From positions 1 through 50,388 of the forward strand of contig PAVO01000046.1 of assembly GCA_002713215.1 (NCBI GenBank): a stretch of 50,388 nt of DNA, written 5' to 3'. Positions 35,615-43,266 of the stretch are shown here, one piece after another; positions within the stretch are counted from its first letter, which is position 1, and every line of letters starts with the position of its first letter. The translations under genes and the position numbers were made by a program. The notes beneath the pieces are model-generated. The model did not search any database. It saw only the letters and a list, made by a program, of their open reading frames with translations, and had not been told where the DNA came from. Source of the DNA: Crocinitomicaceae bacterium (GTDB lineage: Bacteria > Bacteroidota > Bacteroidia > Flavobacteriales_G > Salibacteraceae).

Positions 35615-36436
35615 TTATCTGATTTGAGAGTTTGCTCTCCAATATCGAATCAATAAATATCCAAACAACATTCCGCCCAAATGTGCAAAATGTGCCACAT
35701 TGTCATTGGGATTGTTTTGCAGGCCGCTAATTAACTCAACTGCACCGTACCCCGCGACAAAATATTTGGCCTTAATGGGTACGGGTATAAACATCAGGTA
35801 GAGTGATGTTTCCGGAAACAACATTCCGAATGCGAGTAGAATACCAAATAAGGATCCGGATGCCCCCACCACATTGGGCATGTTTTTATAATAATTGGCC
35901 AGGTCTTGTATAAAAAAGGTACCGGATTGAAGACTAGGACTATTGTAAAACGCATTGTATTGATCCACCAACGTAACGCTGGTTCGTGCAATGTTTTTTA
36001 TGTCCTCTTGTTCCATAAATGCATATACAGCGTCTAAACTGTTGGCCTTTAGTGCAACGTCAACGGTGTTGAGGATGGGCATCATTTCAACGTAAACAAT
36101 GCTGTAGTGCAAAACGGAAGCACCGATTCCCGTTAGCAAGTAATAAACCAAAAAACGCTTGGGGCCCCAGTAATTTTCAATGGCACTTCCAAACATCCAA
36201 ACGGCAAACATGTTAAAAAAGAGGTGAGAAATTCCTCCATGCATAAACATGTAGGTTATGATTTGGTATGGTTTAAAAAGTTCTGAACCAGGGTAATGTA
36301 AGCCCAATAACTTGTATAAATCTATTCCGGAACTACTAAGGGACATGGTAGCCAGAAACACAATCCCATTGATGATTAACAGGTTTTTTACAACAGGCGG
36401 AAGTATGGAAAATCCTTGAGGTCTGTAGTGGCTCAT
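35615..36436 (-). CDS. Rhomboid family intramembrane serine protease (first of a pair)
   Basis: 273 residues. The catalytic Ser is in GASGSLFG and the His in FAHLGGMLFG. The MFMHGGISHLFFNMFAVWMFG motif matches the sister gene. It differs from its neighbour by an insertion of about 80 residues between helix 3 and the active-site helix, containing LDAVYAFMEQEDIKN and a stretch leading to NVVGASG. The insertion probably lies on the periplasmic side and may restrict substrate. The start overlaps the mutL stop by one base (TAATG), so translation is coupled. Confidence 0.92.
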   Translation of the reverse strand: MSHYRPQGFSILPPVVKNLLIINGIVFLATMSLSSSGIDLYKLLGLHYPGSELFKPYQIITYMFMHGGISHLFFNMFAVWMFGSAIENYWGPKRFLVYYLLTGIGASVLHYSIVYVEMMPILNTVDVALKANSLDAVYAFMEQEDIKNIARTSVTLVDQYNAFYNSPSLQSGTFFIQDLANYYKNMPNVVGASGSLFGILLAFGMLFPETSLYLMFIPVPIKAKYFVAGYGAVELISGLQNNPNDNVAHFAHLGGMLFGYLLIRYWRANSQIR

Positions 36437-38310
36437 TAATTAAACTTATTATTTAGTTCGTCAAGCGAAAGGGTTGAAATAATGGGTTTTCCACCTACCG
36501 TAGTTTGTGGGTTCTCGCAGGCAAATAATTCATCAATAAGTGCAGAACACTCAACATTGGATAGCACCCGATTCATTGATTTACTCTCTTTTTGCGCCAG
36601 TGAAAAAGCAATGTTTACGTGTGATTTAAGCTCCAATTGCTGTTCATTTTCTTTGTAAGTAGCAAGTAGTTCATCAAACAATTCTTTGCAATTTTCCTGG
36701 GCTGCTTCTGCCGGAAGTCCCCTGACAATAAAACTGTTTTTTCCAAATTCCTCGAATTCAAAGCCCAACAAATGGAGTTCAGGAGACAAGTCCTGTAGCA
36801 TGGCACCATCCGAAGCATTAAACTCCAGGGTTACCGGAAAAAGACTCTTTTGACTCTTTCCCTGGTTAAGCGCCAGGGCTTTTAGGTTCCTTTCGTAAAG
36901 CACTCTTTCGTGGGCTCTGCGCTGGTCAATAACCATTAGTCCCGATTTTATCGGACTTAGAATATATTTACCATGAATTTGAAAAACACGGTTTTGGTGT
37001 GGATCAATTTCAGTGCTATCTGTATTTAGTGTACTGCTTTCAAGGTGGTTTTCCTGTTGCACAAACTCCTTGTCAATGGAGCTGAAATTCATTTGTTGTT
37101 GATTCAGAAGCGGATCTTTTTGAATCATGCTCCCCCAATTGGCAATTTCAGTTTTATTGGGTTTGCCCGGTGCTCCACTTAATTTACCTAAGCTCGATCC
37201 CGATTCTTTTTCAAAGGGATTAAAACTTGGGTCTACGGAAATGCTTGGTGCAACTATGTCCCGGTTTTTTGGCATTTCATCAAAGGCGGTTTCTCTGTTA
37301 AAATCTAGCGAAGGGGCAATGTTATGTTCACCTAAAGCCTTTCGAACCGAACTTCTAATTATGGCATAGATCGATTTTTCATCTTCAAATTTCACTTCCG
37401 TCTTGGTTGGATGAATGTTGACATCAATGCTTTCCGGATCACATTCCAGGTGAATAAAATAACTTGGATGATACCCGGTTTGAACAAGCTCGTCGTATGC
37501 GGCCAGGATGCCATGATGCAGGTAGTTGCTTTTTATAAATCGCCCGTTAACAAACAGAAATTGGCCATCCCTTTTCTTCTTTGCAAATTCGGGTTTACCT
37601 ATAAACCCAGCCAATTTAACCAGGCTCGTTTCTTCATTAATAGGAACCAGACGGTCGTTGTAGTTTTTTCCAAAAACGCCTACTATTCGCTGCCTTAGCG
37701 TTCCAGGTTCAAGGTGAAAAAGTTTAATATCGTCCAGGTAGAAAAGAAACTTAATTTGAGGATAGATGATTGAAATTCGCTCAAATTGATCAATGATGTG
37801 GCGTTTTTCTACGGCATTTGACTTTAAAAACTTTCGCCTGGCAGGGAGGTTGAAAAAGAGATTTTTAACCGAAACTGAACTCCCATTTTCACAAGTACAG
37901 GGTTCTTGTTTTTTGGTTTCTGAGCCTTCAACCTGGATAAGGGTACCTAATTCATCTTCAGCTCGTTTCGTTTTTAATTCGCATTGCGCTACGGCAACTA
38001 TCGACGCCAGGGCTTCTCCTCTAAACCCCATGGTTTTAATCTGAAACAGGTCTTCCGCATTTCTGATTTTAGAAGTGGCGTGCCTTTCCAGGCTAAGCCG
38101 GGCGTCTGTGGGGGACATACCCTTACCGTTGTCGATCACCTGAATGAGCGTTCGTCCGGCTTCTTTTACAATGAGTTTAATTTTGGTAGCGCCAGCGTCA
38201 AGGGCATTTTCCATCAGTTCTTTTACCACCGAGGATGGACGCTGAACAACTTCACCTGCTGCAATTTGATTGGCAACATTATCGGGCAATAATTGAATTA
38301 CATCACCCAT
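36436..38310 (-). CDS. mutL: DNA mismatch repair protein MutL
   Basis: 624 residues. MutL links MutS mismatch recognition to strand removal. The GHKL ATPase domain is complete: NQIAAGEVVQRPSSVVKELMENALDAG, DNGKGM, RHATSKI and GFRGEALASI. A variable linker spans about residues 340-430. In the C-terminal domain the endonuclease motif DQHAxxExxxxE reads DQRRAHERVLYE (Asp462), so the metal-binding His is Arg. The CPHGRP motif near the end reads CENPQTTVGGKP. It may therefore lack or have altered nuclease activity, although the form appears typical of the phylum. Second gene of its operon, 3 bases after a small membrane protein. Confidence 0.94.
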   Translation of the reverse strand: MGDVIQLLPDNVANQIAAGEVVQRPSSVVKELMENALDAGATKIKLIVKEAGRTLIQVIDNGKGMSPTDARLSLERHATSKIRNAEDLFQIKTMGFRGEALASIVAVAQCELKTKRAEDELGTLIQVEGSETKKQEPCTCENGSSVSVKNLFFNLPARRKFLKSNAVEKRHIIDQFERISIIYPQIKFLFYLDDIKLFHLEPGTLRQRIVGVFGKNYNDRLVPINEETSLVKLAGFIGKPEFAKKKRDGQFLFVNGRFIKSNYLHHGILAAYDELVQTGYHPSYFIHLECDPESIDVNIHPTKTEVKFEDEKSIYAIIRSSVRKALGEHNIAPSLDFNRETAFDEMPKNRDIVAPSISVDPSFNPFEKESGSSLGKLSGAPGKPNKTEIANWGSMIQKDPLLNQQQMNFSSIDKEFVQQENHLESSTLNTDSTEIDPHQNRVFQIHGKYILSPIKSGLMVIDQRRAHERVLYERNLKALALNQGKSQKSLFPVTLEFNASDGAMLQDLSPELHLLGFEFEEFGKNSFIVRGLPAEAAQENCKELFDELLATYKENEQQLELKSHVNIAFSLAQKESKSMNRVLSNVECSALIDELFACENPQTTVGGKPIISTLSLDELNNKFN

Positions 38311-38313
38311 GAA

Positions 38314-38619
38314 TTACACGTAGAGGTAATAGTAAAAGAATAAAAAGAGAATAGCCGCTATAAAGGCTACCCGCATGTTGCTTCTATTGAATTGTGTTTT
38401 TCGGGTAGAGCCCATTTTCCATTGCTGGGCCATTTTATATCTTGTTAATTCAGAGTCATAATCGCTTCTTAACTTAGCAGATTCTTCTTCCTTCATTTCT
38501 GCTTTTATTATGGCAATTCGATTCTCCAATTCCTCCTTTTGAGCATCGTAATAGCGAGGCTTAAAATTGAAACGTTTGTTTCGTGGTAGCTTAATAAATG
38601 AAGGTGTTCTAAATCCCAT
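38314..38619 (-). CDS. Small basic membrane protein, first gene of the mutL operon
   Basis: 101 residues. The N-terminal half is basic (FIKLPRNKRFNFKPRYYD), then a charged helix of about 30 residues that could form a coiled coil (KEELENRIAIIKAEMKEEE), then one membrane helix at the C-terminus (VAFIAAILFLFFYYYLYV). This layout suits a tail-anchored cytoplasmic protein. Proteins with the same kFnfkPRYYd motif occur ahead of mutL in relatives. Function unknown. ATG 38619 is chosen over TTG 38625. The promoter element lies 16 bases upstream. Confidence 0.75.
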   Translation of the reverse strand: MGFRTPSFIKLPRNKRFNFKPRYYDAQKEELENRIAIIKAEMKEEESAKLRSDYDSELTRYKMAQQWKMGSTRKTQFNRSNMRVAFIAAILFLFFYYYLYV

Positions 38620-38634
38620 AATCAATAGCGTTTA

Positions 38635-38642
38635 CAAAGGTA
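38635..38642 (-). promoter_or_regulatory. -7 promoter element of the mutL operon
   Basis: TACCTTTG on the minus strand, 15 bases before the small membrane protein's ATG. Confidence 0.6.
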
Positions 38643-39353
38643 ACAAGCTTTAGCAAAAATGCTTCCAAGTTTTCGCTGGCCATCCAACATTTCACGGTTT
38701 TTAGGAATTATAAGTAACCAAATGAGGTTACATAACAATCATAAAGTTGACATAAACCAGCTCACCTCAACATAGGTTGCTCACATTTTTTAGATTTCCA
38801 GTAGGAAGCATTGAGACTGTTCGATTTTTAAAATGAAAATTCCTGCCACGCAGTAGGTGCTTAGTGAGTAAGGAAGTTGAGGGCTTCGCCCGAAAATCAC
38901 CTGTCCGAACTTAGCAACTACAATAGCAAGGGGTTTGAGTTTTAATATCGTGGCTTTTTGTTGCTTTTGTGCCATACAAAAGCAAAGCCTCCACGGCTTG
39001 AGTGGCGAATTCTTACAGGAAGTATAACATATTGTAATTACGAATTCTAAAAATATTTCCACTTTCTTTTGTCTTGATACAAAAGAAAGTTCGCAAAGAA
39101 AAGATCAAGACTTCTTGAATTTTCTTGAAATTCTACTTCTCCATTCTCTGCGCAAGTAAACTCGTCGTTCCTCCTCAGACATACTTGCTTGGCCTCCGGC
39201 CGAAAGGTTCATTGAATTTCTGGCGAAAATTCAAAAGGTCGAATCTAAACCGAAGAAATGCGACGCGCAGAAGAAAGAACATGTAGGTTTTAGTAGAAAG
39301 AAAAGGCCACCAATATTATCCTTAAACAAAGTGATTTTTAAATAAAATAGTAT
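38643..39353. other. Gene-free stretch between the mutL operon and pdxH
   Basis: About 700 bases with no convincing gene; a 90-codon minus-strand open frame (38790-39062) has no start region or family likeness. The left part holds a 6-bp palindrome GTAACC/GGTTAC at 38714-38731, upstream of the mutL operon promoter. The right part (38941-39327) is packed with inverted repeats and is described separately. Confidence 0.6.
38941..39327. repeat. Palindrome-rich repeat related to the 12 kb element
   Basis: It contains perfect inverted repeats: TTGCTTTTGT/ACAAAAGCAA (38961-38985), ACTTTCTTTTGT/ACAAAAGAAAGT (39061-39090), GAATTT/AAATTC (39117-39133) and TTGAATTT/AAATTCAA (39212-39234). The TTTCTTTTG/CAAAAGAAA core also forms the 12260-12287 hairpin. 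The right end ATTATCCTTAAAC (39315-39327) equals 12355-12367. These shared parts suggest two diverged copies of one repeat family. Boundaries on the left are uncertain. Confidence 0.45.
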
Positions 39354-39392
39354 CGAAGGGTGACCTTCGTATTTTTAAACCAACTAATTTCG
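39354..39392 (+). promoter_or_regulatory. Putative pdxH promoter with an upstream palindrome
   Basis: CGAAGG (39354-39359) and CCTTCG (39364-39369) enclose a GTGA loop. A -7-like element TAATTTCG (39385-39392) follows, just before ATG 39397. The palindrome falls about where a -33 element should be, so it could be an operator; no regulator is known. Confidence 0.35.
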
Positions 39393-39396
39393 CAGC

Positions 39397-40059
39397 ATGG
39401 GTATAGTCAGCAACTATGTAAACGAAGTTCGACACGAGTTTCTGTCGCAGGAACTGAGTAAAAAATCAGTCGATCCAAATCCGGTTAAGCAGCTCGAAAA
39501 ATGGATTGAAGAAGCGGTGGACTCCCAGGTACTGGAACCCAACGCTATGATCGTGTCCACGGTAGATGATAAACTTCAAATCCCCTCATCCCGCGTGGTT
39601 TATTTGCGTGGAATTGAAAACAATAACCTTCGTTTCTATACCAATTATCACAGTAGAAAAGGAGCAGAAATAGAGGAGGCAACTTCTTCAAACATCTCTG
39701 TTTTGTTTTTCTATGCTGAACTGGAACGGCAGGTTAGGGTAGAAGGAACCATTTCAAGATTGTCGGAAGAAGAATCGGATGCCTACTTCAATTCGAGACC
39801 CATTGAGAGCAAGCTAGGGGCCTGGGCCTCAGAACAAAGTCAGGAAATAGAATCGAGACAGGTATTGATCGACCGTTTGGAGATGTACAAGCAGAAGTTT
39901 GGAGATGAAGTCCCCAGACCTCCACACTGGGGAGGTTATGAAATTAAACCGGGCAATTTTGAGTTTTGGCAGGGAAGACCTGCGAGATTGCATGATAGGA
40001 TTGTTTACACCAAAGTGGAACCCGATAATTCGTGGGAGATCAAACGCATTGCCCCTTAA
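39397..40059 (+). CDS. pdxH: Pyridoxamine 5'-phosphate oxidase
   Basis: 220 residues, the usual length. It oxidises PNP or PMP to pyridoxal phosphate with FMN. Conserved parts are PSSRVVYLRG, FYTNYHSRKGAE (FMN and substrate contacts), RQVRVEGTISRL, SRPIESKLGAWASEQSQ, HWGGYEIKPGNFEFWQGRPARLHDR (written here in two joined blocks), and the RIAP C-terminus. It is followed by a glycosyltransferase whose ATG overlaps the pdxH stop (TAATG), so the pair is translationally coupled, although the products seem unrelated. PLP is needed by the alpha-oxoamine synthase at 12.4 kb. Confidence 0.96.
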   Translation: MGIVSNYVNEVRHEFLSQELSKKSVDPNPVKQLEKWIEEAVDSQVLEPNAMIVSTVDDKLQIPSSRVVYLRGIENNNLRFYTNYHSRKGAEIEEATSSNISVLFFYAELERQVRVEGTISRLSEEESDAYFNSRPIESKLGAWASEQSQEIESRQVLIDRLEMYKQKFGDEVPRPPHWGGYEIKPGNFEFWQGRPARLHDRIVYTKVEPDNSWEIKRIAP

Positions 40060-41315
40060 TGAATCCTTACCTGAGTAATTATCGCTTTGGCGGGCGATTG
40101 TTCAACATTCAACCCAGGGAAAATACCCAACTTATTGTTGTAATTCCCTGCTTTAACGAGCCAGACCTAATTCCTTCTTTATCAGCATTATTGAAATGTG
40201 AAATTCCTTCTGAAATATCAGTTGAGGTAATCGTAATCATTAATGCTGGAACCCACCATTCCCAGGACATTAAGGCATTGAGTGAAGGTACTTATCAAAA
40301 GGCAGTTACCTGGGCAGAAGAGAACAATTCACAGGAGCTTCGATTTCTGATTTACCAAAACAATGAATTACCCAAAAAACACGCAGGGGTAGGGTTGGCC
40401 AGAAAGATTGGAATGGATGAGGCGGTGGATCGTTTTTCTCAAATCGATCAGGAAGAGGGAGTTATCGTTTGTTTTGATGCTGATTCACAATGCGATTCCA
40501 ATTACCTAAAGGCCATTTATACTGAGTTTAAGAATAAACCTAAAGCTCCCGGTGCTTCCATTTACTTCGAGCATCCGTTGTCGGGCAATGAGCACGATCA
40601 GCAGGTATATGATGGAATTGTGTGGTATGAGTTGTTTTTGAGGTACTATCACCAGGCATTAAAATTTACCGGACATCCACAGGCGTTTCATACGGTTGGA
40701 TCTAGTATGGCGGTAAAGGCCTGGGCCTACCAAAAGCAAAGTGGAATGAACAAAAGAAAAGCCGGTGAGGACTTCTACTTCCTGCAAAAGATTATTCAAC
40801 TTGGGGGATTTATAGAAATAAATTCAACTCGCGTAATTCCTTCTCCGCGCACCAGCGACCGCGTACCATTTGGAACAGGTCGGTCCATGCTGGAATACCT
40901 TGGTGGTGAAAGGTTGGATGTTTCCTATAGCTTCAGGTCATTTCGCGATGTAAAGCTCTTTGTTGAATTGGTAGAGATGGAATATGAAGGCCAAAAAAGG
41001 TTTGGGACCGAATTTAAATCCAGGCTTCCGGAAAGTATTTGTTCATTTCTTGAACTCAATGACTTTGATGACCGAATAAATGATATGCTTCTATATGGAA
41101 CAAGTGTCGAAACTTTCTCAAAGCGTTTTTTTAATTGGTTTAATGCATTTCGTATTTTAAAATTCATTCACCTTTGTAGGGATGAATATTACCAAAACGA
41201 TTCATTACTTGAATCATGTTCAACCTTTTTAAAAGAGATAGATTTTCAAGGAATGTTGCCAGCTGATGTTCAAATGATGTTGAAGGTTTTTCGACAGATA
41301 GATCGTAAACCCTGA
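40059..41315 (+). CDS. Family 2 glycosyltransferase-like protein
   Basis: 418 residues. GT-A-like N-terminal domain: QLIVVIPCFNEPDLIPSLSAL near residue 28, then the DxD type motif VCFDADSQCDS near residue 147. A long helical C-terminal region (about 260-418) with no membrane helix follows. The middle holds HTVGSSMAVKAWAYQKQSGMNKRKAGEDFYFL, where GEDF supplies a probable catalytic acid or base (quoted in segments: HTVGSSMAV, KRKAGEDFYFL). Probably soluble, donor and acceptor unknown. Start ATG 40059 lies in a TAATG overlap with pdxH. Confidence 0.8.
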   Translation: MNPYLSNYRFGGRLFNIQPRENTQLIVVIPCFNEPDLIPSLSALLKCEIPSEISVEVIVIINAGTHHSQDIKALSEGTYQKAVTWAEENNSQELRFLIYQNNELPKKHAGVGLARKIGMDEAVDRFSQIDQEEGVIVCFDADSQCDSNYLKAIYTEFKNKPKAPGASIYFEHPLSGNEHDQQVYDGIVWYELFLRYYHQALKFTGHPQAFHTVGSSMAVKAWAYQKQSGMNKRKAGEDFYFLQKIIQLGGFIEINSTRVIPSPRTSDRVPFGTGRSMLEYLGGERLDVSYSFRSFRDVKLFVELVEMEYEGQKRFGTEFKSRLPESICSFLELNDFDDRINDMLLYGTSVETFSKRFFNWFNAFRILKFIHLCRDEYYQNDSLLESCSTFLKEIDFQGMLPADVQMMLKVFRQIDRKP

Positions 41316-41328
41316 TTGAAACTACTCA

Positions 41329-41754
41329 TCAATCATTGCATTGCCAATTCCAATTATAGAGGCATTCGTATAGAAATTCTAAAATTTTTACCCAGTTATT
41401 CTCTTCTTGGTATTTATTCTCTTCTTGATAGTTGTAATGACCAGAAATTGGTTCATCTTCGTTATACCAATGTTCCTTCCTTCGGGCCTTATAAATAAGC
41501 TCTCCAGATTCAGAGAACACCAATAATACTATATGGAATTTTTTCTGAACTTCAACCGTATAGGTAATGTCTCCACTTTTGGTCAAGATAGTTTCTATTT
41601 TTTGTATTGAACGACTATCTGCCTCTTGTTGGATGCTAGATTGAACTAATTCAGGCAGATATTTAAACTGATTATTGCCGGAATTCTGTGCGGCGATGCT
41701 ACCAATTGTTAAAATTAGGATTGCCAAGATAAAAAATGAAGATTTAACTTTCAT
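41329..41754 (-). CDS. Small secreted protein, PepSY-like
   Basis: 141 residues. Signal peptide cleaved near SIAAQ (residue 22). Residues about 30-95 (YLPELVQSSIQQEAD, IQKIETILTKSGDITYTVEV, FSESGELIYKARR) follow the helix-strand order of PepSY-like domains of Bacteroidota, which are periplasmic. The C-terminal 45 residues are acidic and aromatic with a tandem YQEEN repeat, and end with two cysteines. Function unknown; an inhibitor or binding role is possible by family. It is convergent with the glycosyltransferase. Confidence 0.65.
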   Translation of the reverse strand: MKVKSSFFILAILILTIGSIAAQNSGNNQFKYLPELVQSSIQQEADSRSIQKIETILTKSGDITYTVEVQKKFHIVLLVFSESGELIYKARRKEHWYNEDEPISGHYNYQEENKYQEENNWVKILEFLYECLYNWNWQCND

Positions 41755-41845
41755 TAATTAGGCGCAATAATGGTGCCTAGATATAAGAGGTGTTTGAGTA
41801 CGGCTTGGTTTGCGGATTATCTAATTTAATAAAGTAAAGGCCAAA

Positions 41846-41871
41846 ACGAAAAAACGGCCCAAAGGCCGTTT
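41846..41871 (-). terminator. Terminator of the THX-like gene
   Basis: Perfect 8-bp stem AAACGGCC (41852-41859) and GGCCGTTT (41864-41871), with a T-run on the minus strand, 25 bases after the stop at 41897. Confidence 0.85.
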
Positions 41872-41896
41872 CAACATTTTATATTTCTGTACGGTT

Positions 41897-42217
41897 CTAT
41901 TTTTTAGCAGCAGCTTTTTTCGGCGTGTCGCCAGTAGCTTTACCGCGTTCGCCTGCCGGCTTTTGCGGTTGCGAAGCAGAGGCGCTAGTAGCTGTTTTTT
42001 TTGCTGGGGCTTTTTTCTTGGTGTCACTTGCAGCTGGTTTTTTCGTTGCTTCTTTTTTAGGAGCCGCAGCTTTTGCCTTTTTCTTTTCAGCTGCTGCTTT
42101 TTTAACCAAATTAGCTAGTGTTTCGGCGTTTTTCTTTTTGCTGGTTCGTTGTCTTGTTTTTCCGTATGTACCTTTAAACCGTTTTCCTTTTCCTGTCTTT
42201 TTATCTCCTTTACCCAT
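41897..42217 (-). CDS. Ribosomal protein THX domain with a histone H1-like Lys/Ala tail
   Basis: 106 residues. Residues 1-22 (MGKGDKKTGKGKRFKGTYGK plus TR) match the small 30S protein THX, which in other bacteria is usually about 25-50 residues long in total and sits in the head of the small subunit. Residues about 27-106 are a low-complexity tail of Lys and Ala with KKxAA-type repeats (AAPKKEATKKPAA, KKKAPAKKTATSAS), as in histone H1-like proteins. The tail may bind rRNA or DNA. The gene has its own terminator, lies beside HU, and its local DNA is richer in G+C because of the Ala and Lys codons. The promoter is likely TATTTTCG at 42257-42264. The role of the tail is inference. Confidence 0.75.
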   Translation of the reverse strand: MGKGDKKTGKGKRFKGTYGKTRQRTSKKKNAETLANLVKKAAAEKKKAKAAAPKKEATKKPAASDTKKKAPAKKTATSASASQPQKPAGERGKATGDTPKKAAAKK

Positions 42218-42291
42218 AGTTCAAAATTCAATTTTGATTAAACTTATTTTGAATTCCGAAAATAACTAAAATGAGCAGATGGAGTATAGGC

Positions 42292-42328
42292 AAAAAAAAA
42301 CCCTTTCAACTTTGACAGTTAAAAGGGC
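42292..42328 (-). terminator. Terminator of the HU gene
   Basis: CCCTTT-C-AACT (42301-42311) pairs with AGTT-A-AAAGGG (42317-42327), with one internal mismatch and a run of T on the minus strand. Confidence 0.8.
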
Positions 42329-42349
42329 TCAAATTTCTTTATTTAAAGT

Positions 42350-42622
42350 CTAGTTTACAGAACCAGAAAGTTCAGCACCTGCTTTAAATTTCACAACGTT
42401 CTTAGCTGCAATTTGGATTTCTTTACCAGTTTGTGGATTTCTACCAGTTCTAGCAGATCTTTTAGAAATGGAGAAAGATCCAAATCCAACTAATGCTACT
42501 CTGTCTCCTTTTTTAAGAGCTCCAGAAGTGGCTCCGATAAAAGAATCTAATGCTCTTTTTGCATCAGCTTTAGAGATACCTGCTCCATCAGCCATTGCTT
42601 CTACTAATTCAGACTTGTTCAT
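42350..42622 (-). CDS. HU family DNA-binding protein
   Basis: 90 residues, the exact HU length. It has [23 protein letters not shown] at the start (quoted as [13 protein letters not shown] and [11 protein letters not shown]), and the DNA-binding arm [24 protein letters not shown] with the intercalating Pro (RNPQTG). It bends and packages DNA in the nucleoid. It is separately transcribed, with one of the best promoters of the window and a 20-base-spaced direct repeat further upstream. Confidence 0.96.
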   Translation of the reverse strand: MNKSELVEAMADGAGISKADAKRALDSFIGATSGALKKGDRVALVGFGSFSISKRSARTGRNPQTGKEIQIAAKNVVKFKAGAELSGSVN

Positions 42623-42666
42623 CTTGAAATTCGTTTTTTTAGTTAATAATTAAATAATTCGTGACC

Positions 42667-42696
42667 CAAATGTAGATGAAAATCAAGCCCTGTCAA
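42667..42696 (-). promoter_or_regulatory. Promoter of the HU gene
   Basis: On the minus strand TTG (42694-42696), a 19-base spacer, and TACATTTG (42667-42674). Both elements and spacing agree with the Bacteroidota consensus. The leader is about 40 bases. Confidence 0.7.
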
Positions 42697-42721
42697 GGCC
42701 TGTAGTCCAAATCAGGGCATT

Positions 42722-42752
42722 TTGTTAATAAAAGTGGTCGATTGTTAATAAA
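42722..42752. repeat. Direct repeat upstream of HU
   Basis: TTGTTAATAAA occurs at 42722-42732 and 42742-42752, exactly 20 bases apart (two helical turns), 25-55 bases upstream of the HU -33 element. It may be an operator or an AT-rich activating element. Confidence 0.5.
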
Positions 42753-42856
42753 TACGCCTGAAAAGCAAGCCAATTGGGCGTTTGAGCGTAAATAAGCGCC
42801 AATTTTGAATCTTTTTTAGCTGGCGAAACTCAAAATTAGGGTCAATTCTTAACGTT

Positions 42857-43264
42857 TTATTCCTGAATATCGACCCAAATGCGGTCGGTTCCGACAAATT
42901 CGGGAGCCTGAACGGATAAAACTTTGCTCCTTTTTCCCGTTTTGTGTTTGTAGGAGTGGATCACTCCCTCAGGTATCATTACAAAATCGCCAACTTTTAA
43001 TTCCATTTTTTTCTTCCCCATATAAAAGGTACCTCCACCTTCAAGCAGGTAGATACACTCGGTATGGGTTTTATGGTAGTGTGGCTTAACCGTATCCGAC
43101 ACCCATATAATAAAGGACGATTGATTTTTGTCTGAATTTAATTTTTCGACGGTTACATTTTCCTTAAACTCCTTGGGAGTAAACGAGTCAATGTTTGTTC
43201 TTTCCTGTGCTCCGGCATTTAAAGCGAACCATGCAATTAACGCAAGTGTATAAATGACCTTCAT
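42857..43264 (-). CDS. Secreted cupin-domain protein
   Basis: 135 residues with a signal peptide (cleavage near NAGAQ, residue 19). A single cupin barrel with motif 1 HYHKTHTECIYLLEGGGTFYMG (metal-binding HxH and E; here given as HYHKTHTECIYLLEG) and motif 2 PEGVIHSYKH. Such small periplasmic cupins are poorly characterised. The metal site looks complete. It follows fmt by 2 bases and so belongs to the MATE-fmt operon. Confidence 0.8.
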   Translation of the reverse strand: MKVIYTLALIAWFALNAGAQERTNIDSFTPKEFKENVTVEKLNSDKNQSSFIIWVSDTVKPHYHKTHTECIYLLEGGGTFYMGKKKMELKVGDFVMIPEGVIHSYKHKTGKRSKVLSVQAPEFVGTDRIWVDIQE

Positions 43265-43266
43265 AA

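Noticed and set aside
38790-39062. 90-codon minus-strand open frame in the gene-free stretch
   Set aside because: It spans palindromic repeat DNA and has no ribosome site, signal or domain.
41925-42269. 114-codon plus-strand open frame over the THX-like gene
   Set aside because: It is the complement of Lys/Ala repeat codons, giving a Phe/Ala-rich artefact, and begins inside the tail.
42722-42752. CRISPR-like repeat
   Set aside because: Only two 11-base copies, with a 9-base gap, far too short for a CRISPR array.
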